From positions 3,095,338 to 3,159,337 of the forward strand of contig OY282457.1 of NCBI GenBank assembly GCA_958296235.1: DNA of 64,000 bases, in the 5' to 3' direction. A program made the translations under genes and the position numbers. Position 1 is the first letter of the stretch; each line of letters opens with the position of its first letter. Source of the DNA: an uncultured Candidatus Binatia bacterium. GTDB lineage: Bacteria; Desulfobacterota; Binatia; Bin18. Below the pieces are notes generated by a model. That model had not been told where the DNA came from, searched no databases, and saw nothing but the letters and a program-made list of their open reading frames with translations. Shown here piece after piece: positions 31,863 to 40,802 of the stretch.

Positions 31863-32750
31863 ATGCAGGCAATAGGCATCCTATACCCCGGTGATATGGG
31901 CCATAATGTAGGGCGCGTGCTGAAAGAGGACGGCTTTGCCGTTGTCACGACGCTGGTCGGGCGGAGCCGGCGCACGCGACAGCTCAGCGCCCAGGCCGCA
32001 ATAACCGAGCTCGACTCTCTGCTGGCGGTCGTCGAACAGGCGGATATCGTCCTCTCGATTATTCCCCCAACGGCCGCCCGAGCCGTCTCACGCGATTTTG
32101 CCCAGGCCGCGCGGCAGGCGAACCGGAGGCCGCTATTCGTCGACGCGAATGCCGTTTCTCCCATGACCGTTAGCCAGGTCGGTGAGACCGTTCGGGCCGC
32201 GGGCTGTGACTTTCTCGATGCCTGTATCATTGGTCCGGCCCGGGATGTGCGGGGCCGCTGCACCCTGTATGTCAGCGGTCCGAATGTCCGGGAGTTTGAA
32301 TCGGCTCTCGGGCAATCGCTCCGCATGCATCCTTTAGGGGATACCATCGGTCAAGCCTCGGCCTTCAAGATGTTGTTCTCCGGCCTCAATAAAGGCCTGG
32401 TTGCCGTGCTGAGCGAGCTGACGGTGGCCGCGCAGGAGTATGATTTCCTGGACCCTCTGCTTGCCTGTTACACCGAGCTTTTTCCAGGCGTCATGCAGTC
32501 GTTGGAATGGCTTGTGCCGACCTATCCCTTTCATGCCGCCAGACGGGCTGAAGAAATGCGTGAGTTGGCCGAAACGCTGGAACATCTACGCTCTTCCGCA
32601 GTCATGGCGCGCGGGACTCAGCAGACCCTGGCCGAGATTGGCCAGCTCAACCTGACTGATCAATTCCCGGAGCATGGAGAACACGGCTGGACTTTGCGTC
32701 AAGTGATTGAGGCGCTTGGCCACTGTGGAGCGCTGAAACGGGATTCCTGA
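31863..32750 (+). CDS. DUF1932 / 6-phosphogluconate-dehydrogenase-like NAD(P)-binding protein
   Basis: 295 residues. N-terminal Rossmann fold opens with AIGILYPGDMGHNVGRVL, an atypical glycine motif found in this family, followed by a beta-hydroxyacid-dehydrogenase-like core (DIVLSIIPPTAARAVSRDF, FVDANAVSPMT, DACIIGP). The C-terminal all-helical DUF1932 domain (ASAFKMLFSGLNKGLVAVL) carries the conserved Lys-x5-Asn-like stretch. Likely oxidises or reduces a hydroxyacid; substrate unknown. Confidence 0.82.
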   Translation: MQAIGILYPGDMGHNVGRVLKEDGFAVVTTLVGRSRRTRQLSAQAAITELDSLLAVVEQADIVLSIIPPTAARAVSRDFAQAARQANRRPLFVDANAVSPMTVSQVGETVRAAGCDFLDACIIGPARDVRGRCTLYVSGPNVREFESALGQSLRMHPLGDTIGQASAFKMLFSGLNKGLVAVLSELTVAAQEYDFLDPLLACYTELFPGVMQSLEWLVPTYPFHAARRAEEMRELAETLEHLRSSAVMARGTQQTLAEIGQLNLTDQFPEHGEHGWTLRQVIEALGHCGALKRDS

Positions 32751-32818
32751 TATATGCGCTGTCCGGGCATGTTGACACGGATGGGGATAACAGGTTAGAG
32801 ACGAAGCCAATATTCCAA

Positions 32819-32835
32819 TACTGAACTATTCAGTA
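32819..32835. promoter_or_regulatory. short inverted repeat upstream of diiron protein
   Basis: TACTGA-ACTAT-TCAGTA, 25 bp ahead of the start codon at 32860 and just upstream of the AAGGAG ribosome binding site. It could be a TetR-type operator; no regulator gene adjoins it. Confidence 0.35.
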
Positions 32836-32859
32836 AACTTCAAAAACAAGGAGAATCTG

Positions 32860-33855
32860 ATGTCACAGACGCATACAGTGAAGGCAACCTCCGATGCAAT
32901 TTTTACCCAACTGCTCGATGTCCAGGACCAGGACATGCGTCGTCTGTACGAGAAGGCGAAACGCGACCAGTGGAATGCTTCGACCGATATTGACTGGGAG
33001 GCCGGGGGCGACCCGGACTGTGGCATTTTACCCGATGGATTGATTGATATTTACGGTACACAATACTGGGACAAGCTGGACGACAAGCGCCGACTCGCCC
33101 TGAATCGGCACTTCTCCGCCTGGCGAATCAGCCAGCTCATATACGGCGAGCAATTCGCCCTCATGGTCTGTGGTCAGATTGCTAATATTGTTCCGGGTAT
33201 CGACTCGAAGTTTTTTATGGCGACCCAGGTCGCGGATGAGGCGCGGCACTCAGAGGTACTTGCCCGCTATCTGTACGACAAAGTCGGCGTCACGTATCCG
33301 CTGACCACCAGCCTCAAGAATCTGTTCGACCGCACCCTGGCCACGCCGCAGTGGTATCTCAAGACTGTGGGAACCCAACTCGTCGCGGAAACCCTGGCGG
33401 TCTCGCTGTTTCGGATGCTGGCCGACCACAGCCCGGACCCGTTAATCAGCCAAATCTGCCGCCGTATTCTCTCTGACGAATCCCGCCATATGGGCTTTGG
33501 GATGCTCAGTCTGCCCGACCAGATACAGGAATTGTCAGAGCAAGAGCTCGAAGAAGTCGAAGAGTTTGCCTGCGAAGCAACCGCGGGAGTCCTGCAGGGC
33601 CAGTTTCCGCGAGAAGCGTATGAAGCCGTCGGTTTTACCCAGGCCGAGATAGAAGACATCCGAACCATGCGTTACGAAGTGGCCAAAAAGAACGAATACG
33701 TGGCGTTTCGGGCCTTTTTTAAGAAAGACTTTCATGCCGCCTTGTGGGGCAATATGGAGAAAGTCGGCCTGCTGAGTGAGCGGGCGATTGGGAAGCTCGG
33801 AGCCATGGGCATTGCCGCTCCACAGTCACAGCCACGGGCGCAAGCGGCTGCATAA
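32860..33855 (+). CDS. ferritin-like diiron oxygenase-type protein
   Basis: 331 residues, mostly helical. Carboxylate/histidine ligands of a ferritin-like di-iron centre can be picked out: Glu in YGEQFALMVCG, QVADEARHSEVLARYL (E..H), ETLAVSLFRM, and ILSDESRHMGFGML (E..H). This four-helix layout fits AurF/CmlI-type N-oxygenases or other ferritin-like oxidases; exact activity is unclear. It has its own AAGGAG ribosome binding site and inverted repeat upstream, and a good intrinsic terminator (33904-33932) follows, so it is a one-gene unit. Confidence 0.82.
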   Translation: MSQTHTVKATSDAIFTQLLDVQDQDMRRLYEKAKRDQWNASTDIDWEAGGDPDCGILPDGLIDIYGTQYWDKLDDKRRLALNRHFSAWRISQLIYGEQFALMVCGQIANIVPGIDSKFFMATQVADEARHSEVLARYLYDKVGVTYPLTTSLKNLFDRTLATPQWYLKTVGTQLVAETLAVSLFRMLADHSPDPLISQICRRILSDESRHMGFGMLSLPDQIQELSEQELEEVEEFACEATAGVLQGQFPREAYEAVGFTQAEIEDIRTMRYEVAKKNEYVAFRAFFKKDFHAALWGNMEKVGLLSERAIGKLGAMGIAAPQSQPRAQAAA

Positions 33856-33871
33856 GGGCGGACATGCGGGG

Positions 33872-33888
33872 GCGGGTTTGAAACCCGC
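33872..33888. repeat. palindrome GCGGGTTT-G-AAACCCGC
   Basis: Perfect 8-bp arms with one-base centre directly after the diiron gene stop; a short REP-type palindrome. Confidence 0.7.
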
Positions 33889-33903
33889 TTTCACCTTTCT
33901 TCA

Positions 33904-33932
33904 GCAGGAGGCTTCGGCTTCCTGCTTTTTTT
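33904..33932 (+). terminator. intrinsic terminator with TTCG tetraloop
   Basis: GCAGGAGGC-TTCG-GCTTCCTGC forms a 9-bp stem (one G-T pair) closed by a TTCG tetraloop and is followed by seven T residues. Ends the diiron oxygenase transcript. Confidence 0.85.
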
Positions 33933-34094
33933 GTTCTTGGCCCCTCCCGACCCTGTAGGTCTCAGACGTGGCGTGTTGTCCGGCCGGTGAGCGCTATACT
34001 CCCCCCGCTCGTATAGTATAATCAAGCCTGCTTGAGCTGCCGATTGATCTGTAGGCCGGTCATGCGAGACGCCGGCAGCAAAAGGAGCAACGCT

Positions 34095-34385
34095 ATGGCC
34101 GCCAGCCAGACCAATGTCCACAAGAAGATGGACAAGATATTGCACAAGCTGAATACGTTGGAAAACAATGATAAAGCGCTGGCCAAGCAGACTAACTACC
34201 TGGCGCAGTTGGTGGTATTGGCCAAGCAGGACTCTGCGCGCCAGCACCAGGAGTCGCAGGCCATGCTGCGTGAATCGCAGGCCATGTTACGCGACATGGG
34301 GCAGATACTGTTGGAAGTCAGGCAATCCTCCGCCCGGACGGAAGAGCGGGTGGCCGCTATTCTGGCCGGGACCCGCCAGCATTGA
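34095..34385 (+). CDS. small coiled-coil protein
   Basis: 96 residues from the ATG at 34095, chosen because an AAAGGAG ribosome binding site lies 7 bp upstream. Entirely helical and charged, with no signal or TM: KKMDKILHKLNTLENNDKAL then a duplicated QESQAML/RESQAML block. Resembles short structural coils; no known family. REP DNA follows immediately. Confidence 0.6.
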   Translation: MAASQTNVHKKMDKILHKLNTLENNDKALAKQTNYLAQLVVLAKQDSARQHQESQAMLRESQAMLRDMGQILLEVRQSSARTEERVAAILAGTRQH

Positions 34386-34450
34386 ACCCTACGCGATACC
34401 CCGGTAATCACGAAGTTCCACAGTCCGAAGGCGAACAGGAACCCACCCGG

Positions 34451-34531
34451 CCCTTCGACTTCGCCTGCGCTACGCTCAGGGTGAACGGAGGTGCCGTTCG
34501 TGCTGAGCCTGCCCTGAGCCGAGTCGAAGGG
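34451..34531. repeat. REP-type inverted repeat
   Basis: CCCTTCGACTTCGC...GCTCAGGG at the left and CCCTGAGCCGAGTCGAAGGG at the right form an inverted pair. The same units recur at ~5525-5605, ~10560-10582 and inside the helicase gene. Confidence 0.75.
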
Positions 34532-34583
34532 CGTAGCCCCACAGGGGCGCAGTCGAGGTACGCTGCGGGTCATGTCAGGTGCA

Positions 34584-34856
34584 TTACACGTCCAGGGAGG
34601 GGATAGGAGCCAGGCGTGGGGAGGGGAACTCGCCACTGTTTCCCTGCTCCACCCCGATAATGACAAAGTTCTGCGAGGCTTGCTGCCAGTCAACACTGAC
34701 CTTCGTTCCCTGCCTTGGAAAATTCGGCAGCCTGTAGGCCCCACTGACTCCTCTCAGGAACTTTATCCCCAGCGTGGTCACAACGCTACGGGCAATAACC
34801 GAAAGTGAGAGCACGAGCAGGACAGGCAGCACTTTGGAACGGCATAGCGCCATCAA
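34584..34856 (-). CDS. small exported or membrane-anchored hypothetical protein
   Basis: 90 residues with an N-terminal hydrophobic stretch (KVLPVLLVLSLSVIARSVV) and a polar remainder (PRQGTKVSVDWQQASQNFVI). It begins 15 bp after the end of the exported protein at 34871-35344 on the same strand, so it is probably the last gene of that operon. No known family. Its length and weak signals leave real doubt. Confidence 0.45.
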   Translation of the reverse strand: MMALCRSKVLPVLLVLSLSVIARSVVTTLGIKFLRGVSGAYRLPNFPRQGTKVSVDWQQASQNFVIIGVEQGNSGEFPSPRLAPIPSLDV

Positions 34857-34870
34857 TTATTTGCACCCGA

Positions 34871-35344
34871 CTACTCAAAGCCGACAATGCGAACGTTTTC
34901 GAGTCGAAACTCGCCGTCGCGTTGCGCGTACCAGCCGGTGAGTTCGAGCGGGGTGCCGGGCTGGGCCTGGGCAATTTTTGTGAGCATGTCTCGGGGGCCG
35001 GTCACATCAAGGTCGGTTTTTCTCTTGCCGGCCCGGTGGAGAAAAATCTGCCGCGGGGTGAGTCGGGGCGAGTCGGGCGCGGTGACATTTGTAACCTCCA
35101 GTTGGAAATCGCCCCGATAGCCGGTCACGCCCAGCTGGATGACCGCCAAGGCATCTGGGGCCGGGTCGGTATTGAGAAAGCCGGTTACCACCACTTTGAA
35201 AGGAAAGCGACGGGTCTTGGCCGAGGGCCGGTCACCGCCCACGCCGGCTCCACCCTGCGCCAAGACTGAGGGGGCGGGCAGCAGACTCAGGCAACAGACC
35301 AGGAAGAGGGATGTTTTGAGCGCTGTGCGCATACGACACGCCAT
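34871..35344 (-). CDS. exported hypothetical protein
   Basis: 157 residues with a signal peptide (TALKTSLFLVCCLSLLPAPS, cleavage near VLAQ) and a beta-rich mature part (FPFKVVVTGFLNTDPAPDAL, RPRQIFLHRAGK-like basic patch, GTPLELTGWYAQRDGEFRLE). The end resembles OB-fold-like periplasmic proteins that judge 'TGWYxxRDGxFRLxNV', but I do not know the family. It begins 10 bp after the CinA-C gene on the same strand. Confidence 0.65.
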   Translation of the reverse strand: MACRMRTALKTSLFLVCCLSLLPAPSVLAQGGAGVGGDRPSAKTRRFPFKVVVTGFLNTDPAPDALAVIQLGVTGYRGDFQLEVTNVTAPDSPRLTPRQIFLHRAGKRKTDLDVTGPRDMLTKIAQAQPGTPLELTGWYAQRDGEFRLENVRIVGFE

Positions 35345-35354
35345 ACAAATCTCC

Positions 35355-35846
35355 TTACGCGGCGCTTTTTTGAATGGACCGGGCTAACAAATCAAGCGCA
35401 GTGTGGGTGAAGGTCCACATGTTTGCTTCCCGGTCCGGGCTGCCGGTCTCTAATGTCAGCGTTTCTTCAACCGGCCCGACAATAGCAAAACAGGCATGCC
35501 CGGCTGCATCACCGTAGCGGTTGCCGGTCGGTCCGGTTGCGCCGGTTTCACTCAGCCCCCAGGTGGTCTCGAAACGCTCCCGAACCTGACGGGCAAGCCG
35601 TAGCGCATATTCCTCGGTGCTCGCTCGAATCCCTTCAAGCGCTTCGTCAGGCAGGGCCAGCAGTGACCGCCGCGCCGCATGAGTATAGATCACCCCGCCG
35701 CCCAGAAAATACGCCGACGCTCCCGGCACAGTCAGGAGGGCCGCGGAAATCAACCCACCAGCCGAAGACTCGGCTACCGCAATCGTGTGGCCCTGCGCCT
35801 TGAGCAGTTCACCAACCGTACGTCCTAAGAGTGTTAAATTTTGCAT
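35355..35846 (-). CDS. CinA C-terminal-type nicotinamide-nucleotide amidohydrolase
   Basis: 163 residues, a stand-alone CinA-C/PncC domain: IAVAESSAGGLISAALLTVP, YFLGGGVIYTHAARRSLL, LARQVRERFETTWGLSETGA, and TGPTGNRYGDAAGHACFAI. The usual AESCTGG active-site motif reads AESSAGG, so the Cys and Thr are replaced but the catalytic Ser remains. PncC deamidates NMN in the pyridine nucleotide cycle. It heads a three-gene minus-strand group with two small exported proteins. The CinA-N-like half is encoded separately at 1099-1842. Confidence 0.85.
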   Translation of the reverse strand: MQNLTLLGRTVGELLKAQGHTIAVAESSAGGLISAALLTVPGASAYFLGGGVIYTHAARRSLLALPDEALEGIRASTEEYALRLARQVRERFETTWGLSETGATGPTGNRYGDAAGHACFAIVGPVEETLTLETGSPDREANMWTFTHTALDLLARSIQKSAA

Positions 35847-36074
35847 GACTCTCTTGTACTGTGAGCAGAGCGGAAGAAAAAGCCCCGCTCCCTTTCTCAG
35901 AATGATTCCTGGCGACTGGGCATTATGCTTGGCGCGTCAACTGCCTGACAGGCATAGAAAGGCGGCCCGCGAGTGTGCCCGGCGTCTGGTTGCCACGCTT
36001 GAGCCCCTACCGTAAAAGAGGGCCACGTCGCAGTATCTTGCGAGACCTCTAACGATTAAAGAGCTCCAAGCCTG

Positions 36075-37013
36075 TCAGAAACGTTTCTTCCCTGCCGCTC
36101 GGTCCAGCCACGTCAAGACCGCCTCCATAAACGGCGGCAGGCTTTTATACCGCCGCATAGACGGCGGGAGGGCGCGCAGGACCGCGGCCAACTGGGTGGC
36201 GCGGTCTGGTTGAGCGGCAAGCTGAGCGAGTGGCCTGACATAGACGCGGATGGTGAAGAGGATATCGTGGGTGCGCGGCAGACGGCGAAGGGTCTGGCGT
36301 TCCATACGCAGCCAGAGTGTGTCCCCAGCATTCTCTGGCGTGATGTCGGTATTGGTTCCTGTTCGACCATGCCCGGTCGGCTGAAAAAGGGTCGGGTCGT
36401 CCATCAGGCTCCAGTTGAGCCGCCAGACGGGCTTCTCGACTTTCAGCCGGTCAAAAAACTTATCCATGATGGTGGCGAGCTGTTCTGCATAGCCGGGAAT
36501 CGGCGCATGAATCGTATTGAGGGGCTTGCCGATTTTGTCCGCCAAGCGCCAGCGCGTCGGAAAGCATAGCGACGCTCCGACCAGATGGTAGACCTGCGTG
36601 TGTGTCTGTCGCTGCATGAGACACAGGTCTTCCTGGACAAGCCGCCCGGCCAGATCGAGAGGATGCAGCGGCGAGGCGTGAATCTCCCACCGTTGACCGG
36701 TGGCAAGATTGTCGAGCCGATGTCCGTTTCTCTTGTACACCTCTGGAAATTGGCTTGGAAGATGCTCAACAAGCAGCGCCAGGGCTTCGGCCGAACCTGG
36801 GGCCGCTTCCGGCAGGGCGGCAAAGACCTCATCATGCCGTTCGGTAAGGAGGCGTTCTTTCTCTTTCAGCTCGACGGCGCACTGGGTATCAGGTTCGATC
36901 CAGTCTGTGAGATCAAGTGGCATGAGTCCCATTGAGAGCCGAAACGGCCCGGCCTTGAACGGAGCGTAGTCAGGTGGGGACGGAAAGGGCATATCTGGGG
37001 GTGAGATTGTCAT
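36075..37013 (-). CDS. DUF3445 heme-dependent oxidative N-demethylase-like protein
   Basis: 312 residues with DUF3445 landmarks: PFKAGPFRLSMGLMPLDL near the N-terminus, QEDLCLMQRQ, LVGASLCFPTRWRLADKIGK, IHAPIPGYAEQL, LRMERQTLRRLPRTHDILF and RYKSLPPFMEAV at the end. The family includes the alpha subunit of dimethylamine-type heme N-demethylase. The other subunits are not nearby, so the substrate is uncertain. Its ATG overlaps the stop of the upstream MATE exporter gene (ATGA), so the two are cotranscribed. Confidence 0.85.
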   Translation of the reverse strand: MTISPPDMPFPSPPDYAPFKAGPFRLSMGLMPLDLTDWIEPDTQCAVELKEKERLLTERHDEVFAALPEAAPGSAEALALLVEHLPSQFPEVYKRNGHRLDNLATGQRWEIHASPLHPLDLAGRLVQEDLCLMQRQTHTQVYHLVGASLCFPTRWRLADKIGKPLNTIHAPIPGYAEQLATIMDKFFDRLKVEKPVWRLNWSLMDDPTLFQPTGHGRTGTNTDITPENAGDTLWLRMERQTLRRLPRTHDILFTIRVYVRPLAQLAAQPDRATQLAAVLRALPPSMRRYKSLPPFMEAVLTWLDRAAGKKRF

Positions 37014-38410
37014 CAGTCTGCGACCTGCACGGAAGCGGCTGTCTGCCCCCTCCTCTTACGCCGCGGAGCGAAAATATCAATCTCCCGCCAGCGGCCTCGG
37101 GAGAAGCGCCACCATAAACCAAAGCCAAACAACGAGACGTTGATGGTTCCGGCCAGCCACGGGCCGAGGGATTCGAGATTGGTCAAGAGCACGGAACCAA
37201 GACTGAGCGGCGTGAAGACGCAGACTAAAAGCGTTAGCGTCAAACCGGCAATCCAGTGGGTATCTCCCGCCCCACGCAGGGCGCCGGCAAAAGTAATCCC
37301 CATACTATCAAAAACCTGTAGCAGGGCGGCGCAGATCAGCAGGCTGCTGCCGACCTGGATGACGGTCGGGTCCTGGCTGAAAAAGCCCAGGAAAGAGGAC
37401 CGAAACAGGACGTAGCACACGCCCATCAGAGCCATATACGACATAGCCAGAAAGAACGCCTCATACACGCGTTGGACGGCAAGTTCAGGCTTTCCCTCTC
37501 CAATATAGCGTCCGACCAGCGCGGTCAGCGCCTGGCCGAGTCCAAGCGCGGGCATGAATGAGACCGTCATGTATTGAATGGCGATATTACTGGCGGCCAA
37601 TTGCTGCTTGCCAAACTGGCCCACCATTAAAATAATCAGGACGCCCCAGCCCAAGACATCGATGGCCATCTGCGTCCCAGCCGGCCAGCCAATATGCAGT
37701 AAACGGCGGGTAGAGGTCCAACTCGGCTTCCAGCCCGCCCGGGTGGCAAACTGGGTTGCGTACGGCTTGGAGAGGAACACCCGAAAGAGTACCGCGAACT
37801 GCACGACAAAGCTGAACACCATTGCCAAGGCCGCCCCCTTGAGTCCCAGGGCGGGTACGCCGAATTTACCAAAGATCAAGGTGTAGGCGAAAAAGACGTT
37901 TACGATATTGGCCACCACCGTAGCGGCCAGGGGCACCTTGGGCCGGTGCAGCCCGTAGAAGAATCCGCTCAGCGCGCCGATGGCCACCGAAAAGCCTATC
38001 CCCCACAGCCGGACACGGAAGTAGACGACCTCCAGCGCGATAATGTCTGGCTCGTGTCCGAACAGGGAAAAGAAGCCGGGCGCGGCTGGCCACAAGGCGA
38101 AGAACACCAGGCCAACCAGGCCACTCAAATACAGCCCCTGCCAGGCGACCAGCGAACCCTCTTCGGGCGTCCCCCGCCCCAGGGCCTGAGCGGCGAACGT
38201 ACTCACGCACTGCGTAATGCCCAGCGGCAGGGCGGTGAGCGTATAGGCAATAATGCCGGCCGGCATGGCCGCGGCCAGCTCAGCCGTGCCGACCTGGGCC
38301 ACCATCCAGGTATCCACAAAACCAATCACGGTATATGAGGCCATCGACAGAATAATCGGGAGGGCCAGATATAGAATTTCGTTGAGCCCGGTTCGGGTGG
38401 GAATAAACAT
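37013..38410 (-). CDS. MATE-family multidrug/metabolite efflux transporter
   Basis: 465 residues with about twelve TM helices arranged as two homologous halves: LALPIILSMASYTVIGFVDT near the start and GWPAGTQMAIDVLGWGVLI at the start of the second half. Typical MATE pattern features include the conserved Pro in helix 1 and the FVDTWMVAQVG stretch. It exports cationic compounds in exchange for Na+ or H+ across the inner membrane. Downstream gene DUF3445 overlaps by 4 bp. Confidence 0.9.
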   Translation of the reverse strand: MFIPTRTGLNEILYLALPIILSMASYTVIGFVDTWMVAQVGTAELAAAMPAGIIAYTLTALPLGITQCVSTFAAQALGRGTPEEGSLVAWQGLYLSGLVGLVFFALWPAAPGFFSLFGHEPDIIALEVVYFRVRLWGIGFSVAIGALSGFFYGLHRPKVPLAATVVANIVNVFFAYTLIFGKFGVPALGLKGAALAMVFSFVVQFAVLFRVFLSKPYATQFATRAGWKPSWTSTRRLLHIGWPAGTQMAIDVLGWGVLIILMVGQFGKQQLAASNIAIQYMTVSFMPALGLGQALTALVGRYIGEGKPELAVQRVYEAFFLAMSYMALMGVCYVLFRSSFLGFFSQDPTVIQVGSSLLICAALLQVFDSMGITFAGALRGAGDTHWIAGLTLTLLVCVFTPLSLGSVLLTNLESLGPWLAGTINVSLFGFGLWWRFSRGRWREIDIFAPRRKRRGQTAASVQVAD

Positions 38411-38484
38411 GGATATGGTTTGCAGTCAGCGCGTGTTTTGTATAGGCAGATGAAAGATCAATTCTCTCCTGGGTAAACGCCGGT

Positions 38485-39699
38485 ATGGCAGACCAGTTTG
38501 ACCTTATCATCATTGGCGGTGGAATCCTTGGTCTGGCTACTGCCCTGACCGTTACCCGCCAATACCCCAGGCTCAAACTGGGCGTCCTCGAAAAGGAGAC
38601 CCGCCTGGCCGTACATCAAACCGGTCATAACAGCGGGGTTATTCACTCTGGTCTTTACTATAAACCCGGCTCGCTCAAGGCCCGGACCTGTGTGAGTGGC
38701 GGTACGCTGCTCACCGAATTCTGCGACCGACACGATATCCCCTATGAACGCTGCGGGAAAGTCGTGGTGGCAACGTCCGCGGATGAGCTCCCCCGGCTTG
38801 AGGAACTCCACCGGCGCGGCACGGCTAACGGGGTGGCGGGGCTGGAAATGATCGGTCCTGAGCGGCTGCGGGAACTCGAACCCCATGCCGCCGGCATCCG
38901 CGCTCTGTATGCCCCCCCCACCGGGATTATTGATTATGTCCGGGTGGCTGAGCAGTATGCCGCCCTGGTTCAGGAGGCTGGGGGCGAGATCCAGTGTGGG
39001 CGGCAGGTACAAAAAATTGTCTCAGCCGACGGCCAGCTGGTGGTCGAGACTGCCAGCGGCGCCATACGGGCGCGGGCCGTCATTAACTGTGGCGGTCTCC
39101 AGTGTGACCGGATTGCACGCCTGGCAGGAGCTGAGCCGGCATTGCAGATTGTCCCGTTCCGAGGTGAGTATTATACTCTGGCTCCGCACAAACACGCCCT
39201 GGTGAACAATCTCATCTATCCGGTTCCAGACCCGGCCTTTCCTTTTCTGGGCGTCCATTTCACCCGGACTATGAGCGGAGAGCGGGAAGCCGGTCCGAAT
39301 GCGGTTCTGGCCTTTGCCCGAGAGGGCTATCAATGGGCGGACCTGGACCCGCAAGAGTTATGGGAAACGCTGCGCTTCCCGGGGTTTCGGACGATAGCGC
39401 GCAAATACTGGCAGACCGGCCTGGGGGAAATATATCGGTCTTTGCATAAAGCGGCGTTTCTGCGCGCGCTCCAGCGCCTGCTCCCCGAGTTGCAGGCCGA
39501 AGACTTACTGCCGGGCGGCAGCGGCGTACGCGCCCAAGCGATTTCAGCCGCCGGCGCTTTGGTGGACGATTTTGTCATTGCCAACTCGCCGCGCGCCATC
39601 CATGTGCTGAACGCGCCCTCGCCGGGCGCAACCGCTTCGCTCGCCATCGGGCAGCAGGTTGTGAGGCAGGCCGCGCAGGCGTTCTCGTGGGGGACGTAG
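38485..39699 (+). CDS. lhgO: L-2-hydroxyglutarate oxidase
   Basis: 404 residues, FAD-dependent DAO family. Dinucleotide motif DLIIIGGGILGLATALTV, the family-specific VHQTGHNSGVIHSGLYYKPG stretch, and C-terminal FAD-contact region (GGSGVRAQAISAAGALVDDF). LhgO removes L-2-hydroxyglutarate, feeding electrons to the membrane quinone pool. It is divergent from the MATE gene (74-bp gap) and followed after 14 bp by folK. Confidence 0.93.
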   Translation: MADQFDLIIIGGGILGLATALTVTRQYPRLKLGVLEKETRLAVHQTGHNSGVIHSGLYYKPGSLKARTCVSGGTLLTEFCDRHDIPYERCGKVVVATSADELPRLEELHRRGTANGVAGLEMIGPERLRELEPHAAGIRALYAPPTGIIDYVRVAEQYAALVQEAGGEIQCGRQVQKIVSADGQLVVETASGAIRARAVINCGGLQCDRIARLAGAEPALQIVPFRGEYYTLAPHKHALVNNLIYPVPDPAFPFLGVHFTRTMSGEREAGPNAVLAFAREGYQWADLDPQELWETLRFPGFRTIARKYWQTGLGEIYRSLHKAAFLRALQRLLPELQAEDLLPGGSGVRAQAISAAGALVDDFVIANSPRAIHVLNAPSPGATASLAIGQQVVRQAAQAFSWGT

Positions 39700-39713
39700 C
39701 GGGGCAAGGGGCG

Positions 39714-40217
39714 ATGTTTCGTCGAGTCTTCATTGGCGTCGGGTCAAATCTCGGCAACCGCCGGGCGTATTATCAAAAGGCGCTCGCCCTTATGGCTGAC
39801 CTCTCCCGGACATCCATTGTGCGCGGTTCTGCGTTGTATGAGAGTGAACCGATTGGGGAGGCGAAGAGCTGGTATGTCAATGGTGTGGTTGAGTTGGAGA
39901 CCGGGCTGAGCCCTCAGCAGCTTCTCAGTCGCCTGCAAAAAATCGAGTCGGCGCTCGGGCGCAAGCGGACCGCTCTGACAAAAAAATGGGCGTCGCGCAC
40001 CATTGATCTCGATATCTTGCTTTTTGACAGGCATATTGTGAATGAAGAGCGGTTGAAGATCCCGCATCCTGAGATGCACCGGCGTCGGTTTGTCCTTTTG
40101 CCGCTCTCTGAACTGGCCCCGCAGTTTGCCCATCCCCTCCTCGGTTCGACGGTGACTGAACTCCTGGGCGGTCTTGTGGACGACAAACAGGTCCGGCGCC
40201 TGCCTTCAAACGGTTGA
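39714..40217 (+). CDS. folK: 2-amino-4-hydroxy-6-hydroxymethyldihydropteridine pyrophosphokinase
   Basis: 167 residues from the ATG at 39714 (the frame opens 27 bp earlier, inside lhgO). HPPK motifs: VFIGVGSNLGNRRAYYQKAL at the N-terminus, SRLQKIESALGRKRTAL, then WASRTIDLDILLFD (the D-x-D Mg-binding pair) and IPHPEMHRRRFVLLPL. It transfers pyrophosphate from ATP to the pterin in folate synthesis. Confidence 0.94.
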   Translation: MFRRVFIGVGSNLGNRRAYYQKALALMADLSRTSIVRGSALYESEPIGEAKSWYVNGVVELETGLSPQQLLSRLQKIESALGRKRTALTKKWASRTIDLDILLFDRHIVNEERLKIPHPEMHRRRFVLLPLSELAPQFAHPLLGSTVTELLGGLVDDKQVRRLPSNG

Positions 40218-40258
40218 GCCAGAAAGGGCGGCAGATTGCCGGCAGAGGCCGCGTGTGA

Positions 40259-40720
40259 TTATTCGGCAGCCAGGAGCGTCTCGACTCGCGCCGCCTGGTC
40301 TCGGACCGCCTGGGTCTGGGACCGAAAATGATCGAGGCTGCCAGGTTGAACGCGGAGTCGGTCAGCTTCTGTAACGAGGCTTTGATACACATCGAGGAGC
40401 CGGTTGAAGGCCGCCAGCGAGGGCCGGTCGGCGTAGCGCTGGGCCACAATGCGGGAAAAGTCCCGCGCCCGTTCGAGCGGATACAAGAACTCGTTCAGCA
40501 TGACTGGGGTCAGCGTGTCGTGGTCTTCCAGGAGCCGATTCATTTTGTCGGTCATCGCCCCCATGAGTTGGATATGGGTGCGCATGAGTTTTTCGTACTT
40601 GAGCCAGTAACATCCTCCCAAACTGCACTGCAGCGCAAGACCCAGCAGGAGGCCGACGCGCAGCAGGGGCTGGAGGGCGGGAGGCCGGGCTTGACGATTA
40701 GGAAACCAGCGGCCTAACAT
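40259..40720 (-). CDS. putative lipoprotein
   Basis: 153 residues from the ATG at 40720 (an upstream ATG at 40804 would add 28 polar residues before the signal). Lipoprotein signal: hydrophobic core (LLRVGLLLGLALQC) and lipobox SLGGC. The mature part is helical (LMRTHIQLMGAMTDKMNRLL, LERARDFSRIVAQRYADRPS). Probably an anchored periplasmic helical bundle; unknown role. Divergent from the PAS protein gene. Confidence 0.65.
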   Translation of the reverse strand: MLGRWFPNRQARPPALQPLLRVGLLLGLALQCSLGGCYWLKYEKLMRTHIQLMGAMTDKMNRLLEDHDTLTPVMLNEFLYPLERARDFSRIVAQRYADRPSLAAFNRLLDVYQSLVTEADRLRVQPGSLDHFRSQTQAVRDQAARVETLLAAE

Positions 40721-40802
40721 AGTGGAGCAAGAATACTCCTGAGCGGCACTTGAAGAATGCTGCTCAGCTCTCGGTGCAGAGTGAACAAGTAAGTGGTCTT
40801 CC

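Noticed and set aside
31748..32347. N-terminal extension of the DUF2939 gene to 381 codons
   Set aside because: The extension is antisense to the DUF1932 gene and has no homology-like features; a signal segment begins at 31747.
35785..36015. 76-codon plus-strand frame
   Set aside because: Overlaps the CinA-C gene, with no ribosome binding site and no recognisable protein feature.
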